This document shows positions 6,187 through 6,419 of a DNA stretch of 6,419 bases, piece after piece. The position numbers and the translations under genes were made by a program. Each line of letters opens with the position of its first letter. Positions within the stretch are counted from its first letter, which is position 1. Source of the stretch: Flavobacteriales bacterium UBA1993 (lineage in GTDB: Bacteria > Bacteroidota > Bacteroidia > Flavobacteriales_G > Salibacteraceae); NCBI GenBank assembly GCA_002336485.1, contig DDCZ01000043.1, positions 1 through 6,419 of the forward strand, read 5' to 3'. The notes below the pieces were generated by a model. That model made no database searches and was not told the origin of the DNA. It saw only the letters and a program-made list of their open reading frames with translations.

Positions 6187-6419
6187 CTAGATTTACGAGT
6201 ATAAAACTTAAAAGCCGCTTTCAGCTTGGTTAGATATGAATTTGGTTCATCTACGCTAAAGTACGAAGCCAAATTTGAGGCAGATCGACGCGCTTCAGCA
6301 CCATAATAGTTTAGAGCAAGTGGATCGACTTCCTTTATGCTTTTACAGGAATGGAACATGTTACGATGATATTCGAAGTACAGTTTTGAGTTAAACCCAG
6401 TGCGGTGCTTTAACATGAA
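6183..6419 (-). CDS. C-terminal fragment of a probable GT2-type glycosyltransferase (cut by window edge)
   Basis: The frame is open to the right edge, so 78 residues plus a TGA stop (6185-6183) are seen. The ATG at 6416-6414 is probably an internal Met, because the codon before it (TTC) keeps the frame open. The segment KHRTGFNSKLYFEYHRNMFH resembles the post-catalytic region of rhamnosyltransferase-like GT2 enzymes. In those proteins an H..G.S stretch is followed by a (Y/F)YxxRN helix, and the chain then ends in a basic tail, here KLKAAFKFYTRKSR. No catalytic motif (DXD, ED) lies inside the window, so the assignment rests on this short pattern and on position at the head of a glycosyltransferase/sulfotransferase operon. 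Alternatives are a small stand-alone protein of 77 aa or the tail of another enzyme class. It overlaps the next gene by an ATGA. Confidence 0.5.
   Translation of the reverse strand, partial: FMLKHRTGFNSKLYFEYHRNMFHSCKSIKEVDPLALNYYGAEARRSASNLASYFSVDEPNSYLTKLKAAFKFYTRKSR

Larger units (their letters stand above)
1..6419 (-). other. Single polysaccharide biosynthesis operon (incomplete at both ends)
   Basis: Seven co-oriented genes have gaps of at most 12 bp and overlaps of up to 11 bp. There is no room for an internal promoter outside coding sequence, and no terminator hairpin was seen between genes. Gene content (glycosyltransferases, two sulfotransferases, a sugar-amidation candidate) is coherent with one glycan product. 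The operon start lies beyond 6419 and its end beyond position 1. Confidence 0.8.

Noticed and set aside
6183..6416. A complete small gene of 77 codons starting at ATG 6416
   Set aside because: The frame stays open through the window edge and the sequence looks like the tail of a larger glycosyltransferase, so it was annotated as a partial gene.

Overview
The window is one dense stretch of a surface-polysaccharide (capsule, exopolysaccharide or O-antigen type) biosynthesis locus. All seven genes are on the minus strand, so transcription runs from position 6419 towards position 1. Five genes are complete and one is cut at each window edge. Essentially every base is coding. The only gaps are 1 bp and 12 bp, and the other junctions are overlaps of 1 to 11 bp, so the set is almost certainly one operon whose promoter and terminator both lie outside the window.

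In transcription order: (1) the C-terminal end of a probable GT2-type glycosyltransferase (6419-6183); (2) a GT4/GT-B glycosyltransferase (6186-4978); (3) a PAPS-dependent sulfotransferase of the Sulfotransfer_1/3 type (4978-4139); (4) a glutamine-hydrolysing asparagine synthase-like amidotransferase (4137-2245); (5) a second, divergent GT4-like glycosyltransferase (about 2248-1037); (6) a second sulfotransferase, of the Sulfotransfer_2 type (1047-349), starting on TTG; (7) the N-terminal 112 residues of a further protein that looks like another GT4 glycosyltransferase (336 to the edge).

Read together, the glycosyltransferases would build an oligosaccharide repeat on a lipid carrier. The two sulfotransferases would add sulfate esters, and the AsnB-like enzyme would amidate a sugar carboxyl group (uronic acid to uronamide), as homologues do in some O-antigen loci. 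No flippase, polymerase, chain-length regulator, nucleotide-sugar enzyme or PAPS-synthesis gene is visible, so the product's sugars and sulfate positions cannot be deduced.

The host cannot be named. By eye the GC content is in the low to mid 40s percent. Almost none of the start codons has a recognisable Shine-Dalgarno sequence, and the GT4 at 4978-6186 has an N-terminal FP-G-E-IEKEI pattern common in Bacteroidota glycosyltransferases. Together with sulfotransferases, which are frequent in marine polysaccharide producers, this fits a marine Bacteroidota bacterium, but it is a weak inference. No RNA gene, mobile element, CRISPR array, tandem repeat or integration site was seen.
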